64,000 bases of DNA from Nocardioides sp. ChNu-153 (GTDB taxonomy: Bacteria > Actinomycetota > Actinomycetes > Propionibacteriales > Nocardioidaceae): positions 1 through 64,000 of the forward strand of contig NZ_JADEVT010000004.1 in NCBI RefSeq assembly GCF_030466625.1. Direction: 5' to 3'. This document shows, piece after piece, positions 1 through 9,035 of this stretch. Each line of letters opens with the position of its first letter. The first letter of the stretch is position 1. The position numbers and the translations under genes are program-made. The notes below the pieces were generated by a model. That model was given only the letters and a program-made list of their open reading frames with translations. It ran no database searches and was not told the origin of the DNA.

Positions 1-196
1 TCACGCCGTCACGCTCGTTGTCCCGGTACAGGTCCGTCTCCGACAGCAGCACGGGGTTCGGCCCGCAGCAGCCCGCAGCAGACTGCGACGACCGTGCCGC
101 CTCGGCGTACCGAGCCCGCACGGTCTCCCGCAGCTCCTCCGCACCAGCTCCCTCCTCATCGGTGCGCGACGTCGAGATGGTCTGCCCCCCACTCAT
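1..196 (-). CDS. arsM: Arsenite methyltransferase, N-terminal part (cut by window edge)
   Basis: The reverse strand is open from an ATG at 196 to the window edge (65 codons, no stop). A strong ribosome binding site, GGAGGG, lies 5 bases before the ATG. The translation has a helical segment EELRETVRARYAEAARS, then a vicinal cysteine pair (AAGCCGPNP) and ETDLYRDNERDGV. That order, VRxRYxxAA then Cys-Cys-Gly then a LY...GVP-like stretch, is how the ArsM family of SAM-dependent arsenite methyltransferases begins, before the methyltransferase fold. The family methylates As(III) in the cytoplasm using conserved cysteines; the first of these would be in this piece. The methyltransferase core lies outside the window, so the call rests on the N-terminus only. 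Another class I methyltransferase is the main alternative. Confidence 0.68.
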   Translation of the reverse strand, partial: MSGGQTISTSRTDEEGAGAEELRETVRARYAEAARSSQSAAGCCGPNPVLLSETDLYRDNERDGV

Positions 197-314
197 CCGT
201 GCCCTCCATAGGTGCGGCGGACGGCCGTTGATCGGCCCATAGATAGGACGAACGCTGGTTAGACGGTCGTCGATGCAACGAACCCTGTCGCACTGATTCG
301 ACGTCTGTCAATAT
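197..314. promoter_or_regulatory. AT-richer upstream region of arsM
   Basis: This 118-base gap is much less GC-rich than the rest of the window, for example TGTCAATATATGTCG near 306-320. It lies directly upstream of the leftward arsM start. Arsenic genes are commonly controlled by ArsR repressors that bind AT-rich imperfect palindromes, so an operator here is plausible, but no clean palindrome or sigma promoter can be assigned by eye. No ArsR gene is visible in the window. Confidence 0.3.
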
Positions 315-638
315 ATGTCGGGTGAACACCATCGCACCCGCCGTCGACGAGGCCCCGACGCGCACCGCAGCCGGCTCGGACCCCCCGACCGGTGCGCACG
401 TCCCGGATGCCCCAGCCCGGCCGAGGGCGCGTTCTCAGTCGTGCAATACATCTTCTTCTGCCCGTGGTGCGGACAACCCCTTCCGACGGGTCTGCGAGAT
501 CAGTTGTACGACGAACTCGAGGAGCTGTTTCCTTCTGAGGACCTGGACTCCTGGGAGCGGCAGCGCCGGGCGCCCGCAAGGTTCCACAGCGGCGAGTGGT
601 GGTACGGACGATACGACGACTCGGGGCGGCGTCTGTGA
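315..638 (+). CDS. DUF6980-like small zinc-ribbon protein, N-terminus uncertain
   Basis: The C-terminal two thirds of this 107-residue frame look like a real protein: YIFFCPWCGQPLP followed by LRDQLYDELEEL and a Trp-rich end (FHSGEWWYGRYDD). The FCPWCGxxLP signature followed by an RDxxxDELE helix is typical of the DUF6980 family, small proteins with a CxxC zinc-ribbon-like element and no known function. Two more cysteines (CARPGC) precede it. The first 30 residues are Arg-rich and unlike the family, and a second frame starting GTG at 322 is also open there, so the true start is unclear. The gene may be a truncated remnant joined to foreign upstream sequence. It lies downstream of the arsM promoter region on the opposite strand. 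Confidence 0.42.
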   Translation: MSGEHHRTRRRRGPDAHRSRLGPPDRCARPGCPSPAEGAFSVVQYIFFCPWCGQPLPTGLRDQLYDELEELFPSEDLDSWERQRRAPARFHSGEWWYGRYDDSGRRL

Positions 639-1093
639 CCCGACAAGGGGCATCGCCTCAGGCCACGACCGACCGGTTCGTTGAAGACAGCTGCCGCCAT
701 CACGCTCGAGTTTGGCACGCTGTTGACGCGCTGACCCACGACAGGTCGAGGGGCGGCTTCCGCTTGCGTCGAGGGGCCTCCGGCACGCCCGGTGCATCCA
801 GCCAAGCGTCCGCCGCGGGGAGCCGCCGCGCGCGGGCGGGCTGTTCACGAGCCATGCTCAGAACCCCACCATGAGCCGCCTCGCTTGGCGCCCCGCCAGG
901 CGATGAGCAGTCCGACGCGGGCGCAGTCGCCGCCCGACCGCGCGGCGGGATCGACCCACAGGTGTCCGGCTCCGCCGCCATCCACACAGGCTGGAACCAG
1001 ACGTTGGATTCGAGGGTGGCGTGCCCTGCTCAGCTCGAGCGGCCCCATCGTGCGCACCCCCTGTTGCAACTCCACGCACTACTCCCCCGCCTC
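639..1093. other. Stretch without a recognisable gene
   Basis: Several frames are open on both strands, as expected at this GC content, but none gives a protein with recognisable motifs, hydrophobic pattern or plausible ribosome binding site. No tRNA, repeat family or terminator is evident. The segment may be decayed sequence next to the arsM region. Confidence 0.4.
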
Positions 1094-1130
1094 CTGAACG
1101 CGCCTTCAGGAGCGTTCAGCAAGGCTTCAG
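1094..1130 (+). promoter_or_regulatory. Phased TTCAG direct repeats, probable response-regulator box
   Basis: TTCAG occurs at 1105-1109, 1115-1119 and 1126-1130, a spacing of 10 and 11 bases, so all three copies face the same side of the helix. A CTGAA at 1094-1098 makes an inverted pair with the first. Phased direct repeats are the usual binding sites of OmpR/PhoB-type response regulators, and PepSY-domain genes in Actinobacteria are often targets of envelope-stress two-component systems. The array ends about 90 bases before the PepSY gene. The regulator is not in the window. Confidence 0.45.
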
Positions 1131-1220
1131 CGGCCCCGGGCGACGGTGGTGCCACCACCGGGCACACGACCCGGCCCGCCGCCGCAGCGGCGTGCGGGAC
1201 ACCGAGAGGAAGGCACCACC

Positions 1221-1862
1221 ATGAGCATCCGCGACACCGTCCGCACGAAGCGCGTCGTCGTCCCCACCATCGCCGCGATCGCCCTGGTCGGGGCCGGCGG
1301 CCTCACCTGGGCCGCCGTCGCCGGCGACGACGACACCCTGTCGGACAGCCAGCGCACCAGCGCCGAGGAGGTGGCGCTCGAGGAGGTCGGCGGCGGCCGC
1401 GTGCTCGACGTGGACGTCGACGACGAGACCGACGAGAGCGGCGTCCGCGTCTACGAGCTCGAGGTCGTCGACGCGGACGGCGCGCGCTGGGACGTCGTGC
1501 TCGACGAGGACTTCTCGGTCCTCACCACCGCGGCGGACCGTGACGAGGACCACAGCGACGACGACCGGGGCGACCGCGACGACACGACCGGCGCCGGTAC
1601 GACGGACGCCCCCGGCGCGGCGGGCACCGACGGGGCCGGCTCTGCGGCCGGGGTCGGTGACGACGCCCCGATCGCCGAGGAGGAGCGCACCCGCGTCGTC
1701 ACCGCCGCCGAGGCGGCCGTCGAGGGCGGCACGGCGGTCGACGTCGACCGCAGCGACGACGCCGGTGAGGCCTTCGAGGTGGAGGTCGTCGACGTGCAGG
1801 GCCAGGACTGGGACGTCACGCTCGACGCCGACCTGCAGGTGGTCGCCGCGGTCCGCGACTGA
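1221..1862 (+). CDS. Membrane-anchored protein with two PepSY-like repeats
   Basis: Start is the ATG at 1221, preceded by GAGAGGAAGG; 213 residues. A short basic N-terminus is followed by one hydrophobic segment (about residues 12-35), giving an N-in signal anchor. The rest is extracytoplasmic and very acidic. Two PepSY-type units are visible: residues 45-105 (EEVALEEVGGG...VYELEVVDADG..WDVVLDEDF) and 155-213 (AAEAAVEGG...FEVEVVDVQGQDWDVTLDAD), separated by an Asp/Gly/Ala-rich linker of roughly 50 residues. PepSY domains are thought to inhibit proteases or act as envelope-stress modules. It stands alone, convergent with the phosphodiesterase gene that ends 21 bases further on, and has the phased repeats described upstream. 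Confidence 0.8.
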   Translation: MSIRDTVRTKRVVVPTIAAIALVGAGGLTWAAVAGDDDTLSDSQRTSAEEVALEEVGGGRVLDVDVDDETDESGVRVYELEVVDADGARWDVVLDEDFSVLTTAADRDEDHSDDDRGDRDDTTGAGTTDAPGAAGTDGAGSAAGVGDDAPIAEEERTRVVTAAEAAVEGGTAVDVDRSDDAGEAFEVEVVDVQGQDWDVTLDADLQVVAAVRD

Positions 1863-1883
1863 CGTCGTACCCGGCTTCAGGCG

Positions 1884-3011
1884 TCAGGCGACGAGGACCG
1901 GGATGAGCATCTCGTCGGGGGTCAGCGACCCGTGCAGGCCGACGAGCTCGGCCTCGTACCCGAACCGCCGCGTGGACACGACGGCGGTGTCCCCGGTGCA
2001 GGCGACCACCACGTCGCCGAGCCGGGGACGCACCGCATCGGCGGTGGCGCCGAACCAGCCCCGCCCGATGGCGTCCTCGCGCTCGAGCACCAGCGCCCGC
2101 TCCCCCAGCGTGCCGCGCCAGGCGGCGAGGACGTCGGGGACCGACCGGGTCGCGCAGTAGAGGTGGCGCAGGCGGGCCTCCCCGCCGAGGAGCCACACGC
2201 CCTCGAGCAGCTCGGGGTGCGCGTCCACGTCGACGCGCGCCTCTGGCCGCGTGTCGACCATGCCGTGGTCGGCCACGACCACCATGCGCACCTCGGGCGG
2301 CAGGGCGCCGCGCAGTCGCTCCGCGTCGGCGTCGACCATCGCCAGCTCCTGCAGCCAGGCGGCGGAGGCGACGCCGTGCTGGTGGCCCGTCGCGTCGAGC
2401 TCGGACTCGTAGACGTAGGTGAGCGAGGGCCGGCGGCGGGTCGCCTCCTGCACCGCCGCGACGCGGTCGCGCACCCGGTCCACCCCGACGTACCTCGCGC
2501 CGCGGTGCGCGGCACGGGTGAGGCCCGAGCCTTCGAAGGCCGCCTTCGCGACGCTCGTCACCGCGACCCCGGCGGCCGCGAGGCGCTGGAAGAGCGTGTC
2601 GTGCGGCTGCCACTGCAACGGGTCGACCCGGTCGTCCCAGGCGAGGGCCTGCAGCAGCCGGTCGGTGCCGGGCACCCGCGAGGTGAACCCGACGAGCCCG
2701 TGGGCGCCCGGGGTCAGCCCGGTGCCGAGCGAGGTCAGGCTCGTCGCGGTCGTCGACGGCACCCCGGCGGTGGCCGCCTCCGCCCCCGACGCGAGCGCGG
2801 AGAGGAACGGGGCGTCGCGGGCGTGCCGCGCCAGCAGGTTGGCGCCCAGCCCGTCGATGAGCAGCACGACGTACGCCGGTGCGTCCGGCAGCACGAGGTC
2901 GCTCGGGGCGGGGCCGACGACGTCGCCCCGGCCCAGCGCGTGGGCCACGGCGGGCACGACGTCGCCGAGCGAGCGCGCGCCGTACGCCGGGGGGACGAGC
3001 ACGTCGGCCAC
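1884..3011 (-). CDS. Nucleotide pyrophosphatase/alkaline-phosphatase-superfamily phosphodiesterase
   Basis: The 375-residue protein begins at GTG 3011. Metal-binding and nucleophile motifs of the type I phosphodiesterase/nucleotide pyrophosphatase family are all present: LIDGLGANLL near residue 52, the nucleophile threonine in GVPSTTATSLTSLGTG near 83, DATGHQHG near 205, VVVADHGMVD near 245, and a C-terminal LHGSLTPDEM with the last histidine. These ligate two zinc ions in the superfamily. No signal peptide is seen, so it is probably cytoplasmic. The gene lies 4 bases after the DUF5998 stop and is surely co-transcribed with it. Its natural substrate cannot be told from sequence; nucleotide or phosphonate esters are possible. 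Confidence 0.88.
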   Translation of the reverse strand: MADVLVPPAYGARSLGDVVPAVAHALGRGDVVGPAPSDLVLPDAPAYVVLLIDGLGANLLARHARDAPFLSALASGAEAATAGVPSTTATSLTSLGTGLTPGAHGLVGFTSRVPGTDRLLQALAWDDRVDPLQWQPHDTLFQRLAAAGVAVTSVAKAAFEGSGLTRAAHRGARYVGVDRVRDRVAAVQEATRRRPSLTYVYESELDATGHQHGVASAAWLQELAMVDADAERLRGALPPEVRMVVVADHGMVDTRPEARVDVDAHPELLEGVWLLGGEARLRHLYCATRSVPDVLAAWRGTLGERALVLEREDAIGRGWFGATADAVRPRLGDVVVACTGDTAVVSTRRFGYEAELVGLHGSLTPDEMLIPVLVA

Positions 3012-3015
3012 GGGG

Positions 3016-3603
3016 TCAGGCCGGCCGGGTGAGCGCCGACAGCGCGTCGGCGAAGGCCAGCAGGCCCAGCACCGCGTCCTTGCCGTCGGCGGCCGACGAG
3101 ACCCGCAGCGAGAAGTCGTCGCCCAGCAGCTCGCCGGTGTAGCCGTGGTCGGCGTCGCAGTCCGGGTCGTCGCAGGCGGCGGGCATGAGCTCGATGCGGC
3201 TCACGCCGCCCCAGCCGATGGTGAGCACGGCCTCGGCCGGCAGGCTCGGGCCCTTGGTGGGGTTGGTCGTCATGCGGGTGACGACGACGGAGCGGACGGC
3301 CGAGAGGGCCACGGCCTCGGACGACGTGGACGTGTAGGGCTGCGGCAGCAGCTGGTCGCCCGCGTGCTCGTCGGTGTGCACCTGGATGAGCCGCGACGGC
3401 GTCAGCACGGCCACGGTGATGTGGCGGCGCACCTCGTCGCGCTCGATCGTCGGCTCGTGGTGCACGTAGTAGGCGAGCACCTCCTCGCCGCCGACGGCCC
3501 CCTGGACGCCGTCGACGACCACCTCGGGGTAGTACCCGGTGCGCTCGATCGCGGTCCGGAGCTCGGCGGTGCGGTCGGTCGGGCGGGCGGAGCGGCTCTG
3601 CAT
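3016..3603 (-). CDS. DUF5998 family protein
   Basis: 195 residues from ATG 3603. The sequence has the features of the actinobacterial DUF5998 family: an N-terminal helix (RTAELRTAIERTGYYPEVV), then a mostly beta-strand body that includes VRRHITVAVLTPSRLIQVHTDE and a short acidic cysteine segment, CDDPDCDADHGYTG, which could bind metal, and a C-terminal helix ending in LSALTRPA. No membrane segment or signal peptide is visible. The function is unknown. It is conserved upstream of the phosphodiesterase gene in relatives, and here the two form a two-gene operon with a 4-base gap. Confidence 0.85.
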   Translation of the reverse strand: MQSRSARPTDRTAELRTAIERTGYYPEVVVDGVQGAVGGEEVLAYYVHHEPTIERDEVRRHITVAVLTPSRLIQVHTDEHAGDQLLPQPYTSTSSEAVALSAVRSVVVTRMTTNPTKGPSLPAEAVLTIGWGGVSRIELMPAACDDPDCDADHGYTGELLGDDFSLRVSSAADGKDAVLGLLAFADALSALTRPA

Positions 3604-3636
3604 GGACCGAAGTGTGGCACGCGCGGGCGGGGGCCC

Positions 3637-6357
3637 TCACTCCGGCAGCGTGTCCCCCACCATCGCGTTGAGGCGGCGCACGAACCAGTCGGAGCGGGCG
3701 TCGGCGACCGGCTCGACGCGCGCGGCCGCGTTGAGCACGGTCGCGCCCTCCGCCCCGGCGAGCACCAGGGAGAGGTCGAGCATCCGCACCTGGGGGATGT
3801 CGTTCTGCAGCTGGGCGACCCGGCGCACCAGTCGCTCGACGTCGCCGACGTCGGCCACGTCGCCGCCGCGGTAGCCGAACAGCAGTGGCGCGGCCTTGAT
3901 CTCGCGCACCATCTCGGCGGCGTCGACCCTGCTCAGCGGCGGGATCCGGTAGACGCGGTCGCCCAGCAGCTCGGTCAGCGGCCCGGAGACGCCGAAGGAG
4001 ATGACGGGCCCGAAGAGCGGGTCCTCGACCGAGCCGATGGAGACCGGCACGCCGGGCCGCGCGACCTTCTGCACGACGAAGCCGGCGGAGGCCGGGTCGG
4101 TGATGACGCCGCCGAGGAACTCCCAGGCGTCGGTCATCTCGCGCTCGTCGTCGATGTTGCGCCACACGTGTGCCTGGTCGGGACGCTCGCGCAGCCGCTC
4201 GGCCGTGGCCTTGAGCACCACGCCCCAGCCGAGCCGCTCGCCGGCGGCGACCGCCTCCTCGCAGGTGGTCACGGGCACGGCCGGCCACAGCTCGACGCCG
4301 TAGCTGGCCAGCAGCTGCACGAGCTCGTCCGTCTGGAGCACGTGCCCGTCGGGGTGGCGCAGCAGCAGCTCGTTGACGAACCGCTTCGCCTCGGTGGGGT
4401 CGACCTCGTCGTCCTCCTCCTCGGCGCCCTGCTTGCCGAGCCACACGGAGTAGCCGACGACCCGGGCCAGGGCGCGCACCGCGGCCTCCACGGCCGGGTA
4501 CGACGGCACGGAGCCGCGACCGGCGGTCGCGCCGGCGACGTCGGGCACGCGCAGCAGCTCGGGGATGCCCTCGGAGCCGAGGAAGGTGGTGACCAGGGGC
4601 TTGTCGGACTGCTCCCCCACCGCCGCCAGCACGTTCGCGACGTCCTCGCCCGAGACGTCGAGCGGGGGGATGTAGACCGCGACGACCGCGTCGACGTCCG
4701 GGTCGTCGATGGCGGCGTCGAGCGCGTCCTCGAAGTCCTCCGCACCGGCGTCGGCGCCCAGCTGCACCGACTTGTTGACCACGAGGCCGACCGAGACGGC
4801 GGCGTCGGTCGCGAGGAGCCCGAGGGCGTCGGAGTTGCCGACGACGGCGACGCGGCGCCCGCGGGGCAGCGGCTGGTGGGCGAGCAGCTGCGCGACGTCG
4901 AACATCTCGTCGAGCGTGTCGACCTGGATCACGCCGGACTGCGCGAACATCGCGTCGACCGCCTCCGGCGGCGCGCCGATGGTGCGCACCGCGTGGCCCA
5001 TGGGCACGCCCTGGGTGTTGCGGCCCGAGCGCACCGCCACGATGGGCTTGCGGCGCGAGACCCTCCGCGTGATGCGCGAGAACTTGCGCGGGTTGCCGAT
5101 GGACTCCAGGTAGAGCAGGACGACCTCGGTGGACTCGTCCTCCTCCCAGTACTGCAGGAGGTCGTTGCCCGAGACGTCGGCGCGGTTGCCCGCCGACACG
5201 AAGGTCGACAGGCCCAGGCCGCGGTTCTGCACCTTCTCGAGGATGGCCGAGCCCAGCGCGCCCGACTGGCAGAAGAAGCCGGCGCGGCCGCGGGGCGGCA
5301 TGACCGTCGACAGCGACGCGTTGAGCTGGCGCGACGGGTCGGTGTTGATGATGCCCAGGCAGTTGGGCCCGATGAGGCGCAGGCCGTAGCTGCGGGCCAG
5401 GCCGACCAGCCGGCGCTGGCGCTGGCGCCCTTCCTCACCCGTCTCGGCGAAGCCCGAGGAGATGACGATGAGGCCGTGCACGCCCTTGGCGGCGCAGTCG
5501 AGCACCACGTCCTGCACGGCCTCGGCCGGGACCGCCACGATCGCGACGTCCACGTCGCCGGGGATGTCGGCGACCGAGGCGTACGACGGCAGCCCGGCCA
5601 CCGCCTCGGTCGAGGGGTTCACGACGTACACCCGGCCCGTGTAGTCGCCGGTGACGAGGTTGCGCACCAGCGTGCGGCCCACGGTCTCCTGGCGGCGGCT
5701 GGCGCCGATGATCGCGACCGAGCGGGCGTCGAAGAACGCCTCGATGGACGCGGACTCGGCCCGGTGCTCGCGCTGCTGCATGACGCCGATGGCGGTCTCG
5801 GTCGGGTCGATGTCGAACTCGAGGGTGACGACGCCGTCCTCGAAGCCGGAGGCGACGTGGTAGCCCGCGTCCTGGAAGGTCTGGATCATGCGGCGGTTGT
5901 CGGGCAGCACGTCGGCGGTGAAGACCTGGATGCCGCGCTCGCGGCCGGCCTGCGCGAGGTGCTCGAGCAGCACCTGGGCGATGCCGCGGCCCTGGTGGGC
6001 GTCCTGCACCAGGAAGGCGACCTCGGCCTTCGCGTCCTGGTAGGCGTCGTAGCGGCCCACGGCGATCATGTCGCCGCCGACGGTGAGTACGAAGGCGACG
6101 CGGCGCACGTGGTCGACGTTGGTGAAGCGCAGCACGTCGCGCTCGGAGAGCCGCGGCATGGGGGTGAAGAACCGGTAGTACTTGCTCTCGTCGGAGACCC
6201 GCGCGTAGAAGTCGACGAGCAGCTCGGCGTCGCCGGGGCCGATCGGCCGGATGTGCGCCGTGCGCCCGTCCCGCAGCAGGACGTCGGCCTCCCAGTGGCG
6301 GGGCGGCTCGGGCACCTCGGGGGCCTCGGGCACCCCGTCGTCGGCGGTCGCGGTCAC
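3637..6357 (-). CDS. Pat-type lysine acetyltransferase: GNAT fused to ADP-forming acyl-CoA synthetase-like domains
   Basis: GTG 6357 begins VTATADDG; 906 residues. Domain order: GNAT acetyltransferase (about 25-185, acetyl-CoA loop HQGRGIAQVLLEHL), CoA-binding Rossmann domain (about 205-330, VAIIGASRRQETVG), succinyl-CoA-ligase-like domain (330-480, FFCQSGALGSAILE, SAGNRADVSGNDLLQYW, histidine in GVPMGHAVRTIG), then ATP-grasp (about 640-890). This is the family of bacterial protein acetyltransferases that control acyl-CoA synthetases. The GNAT is N-terminal, as described for Streptomyces enzymes, the reverse of Salmonella Pat. In Pat proteins the synthetase part is usually regulatory rather than catalytic. 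The gene is divergent from topoisomerase subunit A with a 147-base gap. Confidence 0.9.
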   Translation of the reverse strand: MTATADDGVPEAPEVPEPPRHWEADVLLRDGRTAHIRPIGPGDAELLVDFYARVSDESKYYRFFTPMPRLSERDVLRFTNVDHVRRVAFVLTVGGDMIAVGRYDAYQDAKAEVAFLVQDAHQGRGIAQVLLEHLAQAGRERGIQVFTADVLPDNRRMIQTFQDAGYHVASGFEDGVVTLEFDIDPTETAIGVMQQREHRAESASIEAFFDARSVAIIGASRRQETVGRTLVRNLVTGDYTGRVYVVNPSTEAVAGLPSYASVADIPGDVDVAIVAVPAEAVQDVVLDCAAKGVHGLIVISSGFAETGEEGRQRQRRLVGLARSYGLRLIGPNCLGIINTDPSRQLNASLSTVMPPRGRAGFFCQSGALGSAILEKVQNRGLGLSTFVSAGNRADVSGNDLLQYWEEDESTEVVLLYLESIGNPRKFSRITRRVSRRKPIVAVRSGRNTQGVPMGHAVRTIGAPPEAVDAMFAQSGVIQVDTLDEMFDVAQLLAHQPLPRGRRVAVVGNSDALGLLATDAAVSVGLVVNKSVQLGADAGAEDFEDALDAAIDDPDVDAVVAVYIPPLDVSGEDVANVLAAVGEQSDKPLVTTFLGSEGIPELLRVPDVAGATAGRGSVPSYPAVEAAVRALARVVGYSVWLGKQGAEEEDDEVDPTEAKRFVNELLLRHPDGHVLQTDELVQLLASYGVELWPAVPVTTCEEAVAAGERLGWGVVLKATAERLRERPDQAHVWRNIDDEREMTDAWEFLGGVITDPASAGFVVQKVARPGVPVSIGSVEDPLFGPVISFGVSGPLTELLGDRVYRIPPLSRVDAAEMVREIKAAPLLFGYRGGDVADVGDVERLVRRVAQLQNDIPQVRMLDLSLVLAGAEGATVLNAAARVEPVADARSDWFVRRLNAMVGDTLPE

Positions 6358-6504
6358 GGGGTCCAACCTATCGCCTGCGCACCCGCCCGCGTGCGGGTCC
6401 CGGGCGGTCCGCGAGGTGCGCCGACCGGGCGTCGGCCCGACGACGGCGGCCCCGGACGGCGAGCCGGGCGCGGCGCCCGGGACCCGGGCGGCGACAATGC
6501 GCCC

Positions 6505-9030
6505 ATGGCACGACGCACGCCACCCCCGCCCGCCGACGACGTCGAGGAGCACATCCTCGACATCGACGTCTCCGACGAGATGCGCACCTCCTTCCTGGAG
6601 TACGCCTACTCGGTCATCTACTCGCGCGCCCTGCCGGACGCCCGCGACGGCCTCAAGCCGGTGCAGCGCCGCATCCTGCACACGATGAACGACATGGGCC
6701 TGCGCCCCGACCGCGGGCACGTGAAGTCGGCCCGCGTCGTGGGCGAGGTGATGGGCCGCCTGCACCCGCACGGCGACGGCGCGATCTACGACGCCCTCGT
6801 GCGCCAGGCCCAGCCCTGGGCGGTGCGGCTGCCGATGATCGACGGGCACGGCAACTTCGGCTCGCCCGACGACCCGCCCGCCGCGATGCGCTACACCGAG
6901 TGCCGCATGGCGCCCGCCGCGGTGGCGATGACCGACTCCATCGAGGAGGAGACGGTCGACTTCCGCCCGAACTACGACTCCCGCGAGCTGGAGCCGGTCG
7001 TGCTGCCGGCGGCCATCCCGAGCCTCGTCGTCAACGGCACCACCGGCATCGCGGTCGGCATGGCGACCAACTGCGCGCCGCACAACCTCGGCGAGACGGT
7101 CGCGGCGCTGCGTCACCTCATCGAGCACCCCGAGGCCGACGTCGAGGCGATCATGCGCTTCATGCCGGGCCCCGACCTGCCGACCGGCGGCAAGATCGTC
7201 GGGCTCGCGGGCATCCGCGACGCCTACGAGACGGGCCGCGGCTCCTTCAAGATGCGCGCCACCGCCCGCATCGAGACCATCGGACGCCGCAAGGGCATCA
7301 TCGTCACCGAGCTGCCCTACGGCGTCGGCACCGAGAAGGTCGTCGAGCGGATCAAGACGCTGGTGCAGGGCAAGAAGCTGCAGGGCATCGCCGACATCAA
7401 GGACCTCACCGACCGGGAGAAGGGGCTCCACCTCGTCATCGAGGTGAAGAACGGCTTCCACCCCGAGGCGCTGCTGGAGCAGCTCTACAAGCAGACGCCG
7501 ATGGAGGACTCGTTCGGCATCAACGCCGTCGCCCTCGTCGACGGGCAGCCCCGCACCCTGGGGCTGAAGGAGATGCTCGAGGTCTTCCTCGCCCACCGGT
7601 ACGACGTGGTGCGGCGCCGCTCGACCTTCCGCCGCGGCAAGGCGGCCGACCGGCTGCACCTCGTCGAGGGCCTCCTGCTCGCGCTCGTCGACATCGACGA
7701 GGTCATCCAGGTCATCCGCACCAGCGACGACGCCGGCGCGGCGCGCGAGCGCCTCATGACGGTCTTCGACCTCTCCGAGGCCCAGGCGCAGTACATCCTC
7801 GAGATGCAGCTGCGCCGCCTGACCCGCTTCAGCAAGCTGGAGCTGGAGAAGGAGTCCGAGGAGCTGCGCCGCACCATCGAGGAGCTCGACGCGATCCTCG
7901 CCGACGAGCGCCGCCTGCGGGCCGTCGTCTCCGACGAGCTGGCCGCCGTGGCCCGCGAGCACGGCACCCCCCGCCGTACCGTCCTGCTGGAGTCGGCGTC
8001 GCTGCCGGCCACGGCGGCGGTGCCGCTCGAGGTCGCCGACGACCCGTGCTTCGTGCTCCTGTCCTCCACCGGGCTGCTCGCCCGCACCCGTACGGCGGAG
8101 CCGGCCAGCACGAGCGCCGAGCCCGGCGCCCGGGTGCAGCACGACGTCGTGGTCTCCGCGGTGCGGACCACGGCGCGCGGCGAGATCGGCGTGGTGACGA
8201 GCGCCGGGCGCGTGCTGCGGCTCGGAGTGCTCGACCTGCCGTCGCTGCCCGACACCGCCAACGACCCCCACCTGGCGGGCGGCCACCCCGTCAGCGAGTT
8301 CGTGGCCCTCGAGGGCGGGGAGCGCGTCCTGTGCCTCACCGCGCTGCGCGAGGACGGGCCGGGCCTGGCTCTCGGCACCCGTCAGGGCGTCGTGAAGCGG
8401 GTCAACCCCGAGGTGCCGAACCGCGACGACTGGGAGGTCGTCCGCCTCGCCGACGGCGACGAGGTGGTCGGGGCCGTCGAGCTGGCCACCGGCCGCGAGG
8501 AGCTCTGCTTCACCACCTCCGACGCCCAGCTGCTGCACTTCCCGGCCGACGCGGTCCGGCCGCAGGGGCGTGCCGGCGGCGGCGTCGCCGGTATCAAACT
8601 CGGCGCCGGCGCCCACGTCGTGCACTTCACGGCGTTCGACCCCGACGGCCCGCCCGGCCTGGAGGGCCACGAGCCGGTGGTCGTCACGGTCGCCGGATCC
8701 TCCACCGCGCTGCCCGGCACCGACGTCGGCACCGTCAAGGTCACCCCGTTCAGCGAGTACCCCGGCAAGGGGCGCGCCACGGGCGGCGTGCGTTGCCACC
8801 GCTTCCTGCGGGGCGAGGACGCGCTGGTCCTCGCCTGGGCCGGTCCCGGGCCGGCCCGGGCCGCCGCCGCCTCGGGCGCGCCCGTGGACCTCCCGCCCGC
8901 CACCGGGCGCCGCGACGGCTCCGGCGTCGCGGTCGCGCAGCCCGTCGCGGGCTGCGGCGCCCCGGTCCTCGTCACCCAGGTCGGGCTCGGCGCGGACCCG
9001 CTCCCGACGCGACCCGATGTGGAAGGCTGA
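6505..9030 (+). CDS. parC: Type IIA DNA topoisomerase subunit A (topoisomerase IV / second gyrase A)
   Basis: 841 residues from ATG 6505. The winged-helix breakage-reunion domain is clear: [56 protein letters not shown], with the active-site tyrosine at residue 130. [15 protein letters not shown] and the coiled-coil exit gate ([14 protein letters not shown]) follow. The C-terminal beta-pinwheel (about 510-800) lacks a clear GyrA box, which favours the decatenase-type second enzyme rather than the supercoiling gyrase near oriC. Together with subunit B 3.7 kb away and the principal sigma factor close by, it repeats the arrangement of the extra topoisomerase in Streptomyces. The parC/parE naming is by that analogy. 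Confidence 0.93.
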   Translation: MARRTPPPPADDVEEHILDIDVSDEMRTSFLEYAYSVIYSRALPDARDGLKPVQRRILHTMNDMGLRPDRGHVKSARVVGEVMGRLHPHGDGAIYDALVRQAQPWAVRLPMIDGHGNFGSPDDPPAAMRYTECRMAPAAVAMTDSIEEETVDFRPNYDSRELEPVVLPAAIPSLVVNGTTGIAVGMATNCAPHNLGETVAALRHLIEHPEADVEAIMRFMPGPDLPTGGKIVGLAGIRDAYETGRGSFKMRATARIETIGRRKGIIVTELPYGVGTEKVVERIKTLVQGKKLQGIADIKDLTDREKGLHLVIEVKNGFHPEALLEQLYKQTPMEDSFGINAVALVDGQPRTLGLKEMLEVFLAHRYDVVRRRSTFRRGKAADRLHLVEGLLLALVDIDEVIQVIRTSDDAGAARERLMTVFDLSEAQAQYILEMQLRRLTRFSKLELEKESEELRRTIEELDAILADERRLRAVVSDELAAVAREHGTPRRTVLLESASLPATAAVPLEVADDPCFVLLSSTGLLARTRTAEPASTSAEPGARVQHDVVVSAVRTTARGEIGVVTSAGRVLRLGVLDLPSLPDTANDPHLAGGHPVSEFVALEGGERVLCLTALREDGPGLALGTRQGVVKRVNPEVPNRDDWEVVRLADGDEVVGAVELATGREELCFTTSDAQLLHFPADAVRPQGRAGGGVAGIKLGAGAHVVHFTAFDPDGPPGLEGHEPVVVTVAGSSTALPGTDVGTVKVTPFSEYPGKGRATGGVRCHRFLRGEDALVLAWAGPGPARAAAASGAPVDLPPATGRRDGSGVAVAQPVAGCGAPVLVTQVGLGADPLPTRPDVEG

Positions 9031-9035
9031 GTCGC

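Noticed and set aside
322-420. ArsR regulator starting at GTG 322
   Set aside because: The position divergent from arsM is right, but the translation lacks the ArsR winged-helix motif and cysteine site, and turns into low-complexity text.
2419-6504. Very long forward frame across 2.4-6.5 kb running into topoisomerase A
   Set aside because: It is the antisense of the phosphodiesterase, DUF5998 and acetyltransferase genes; its translation is low-complexity Arg/Val/Asp/Gly text without domains. Only the part from ATG 6505 is real.
6358-8799. Reverse frame continuous with the acetyltransferase gene for a further 800 codons
   Set aside because: It is antisense to topoisomerase A and repeats Leu/Asp/Gly/Val blocks typical of shadow frames; the GTG at 6357 fits the conserved protein start.
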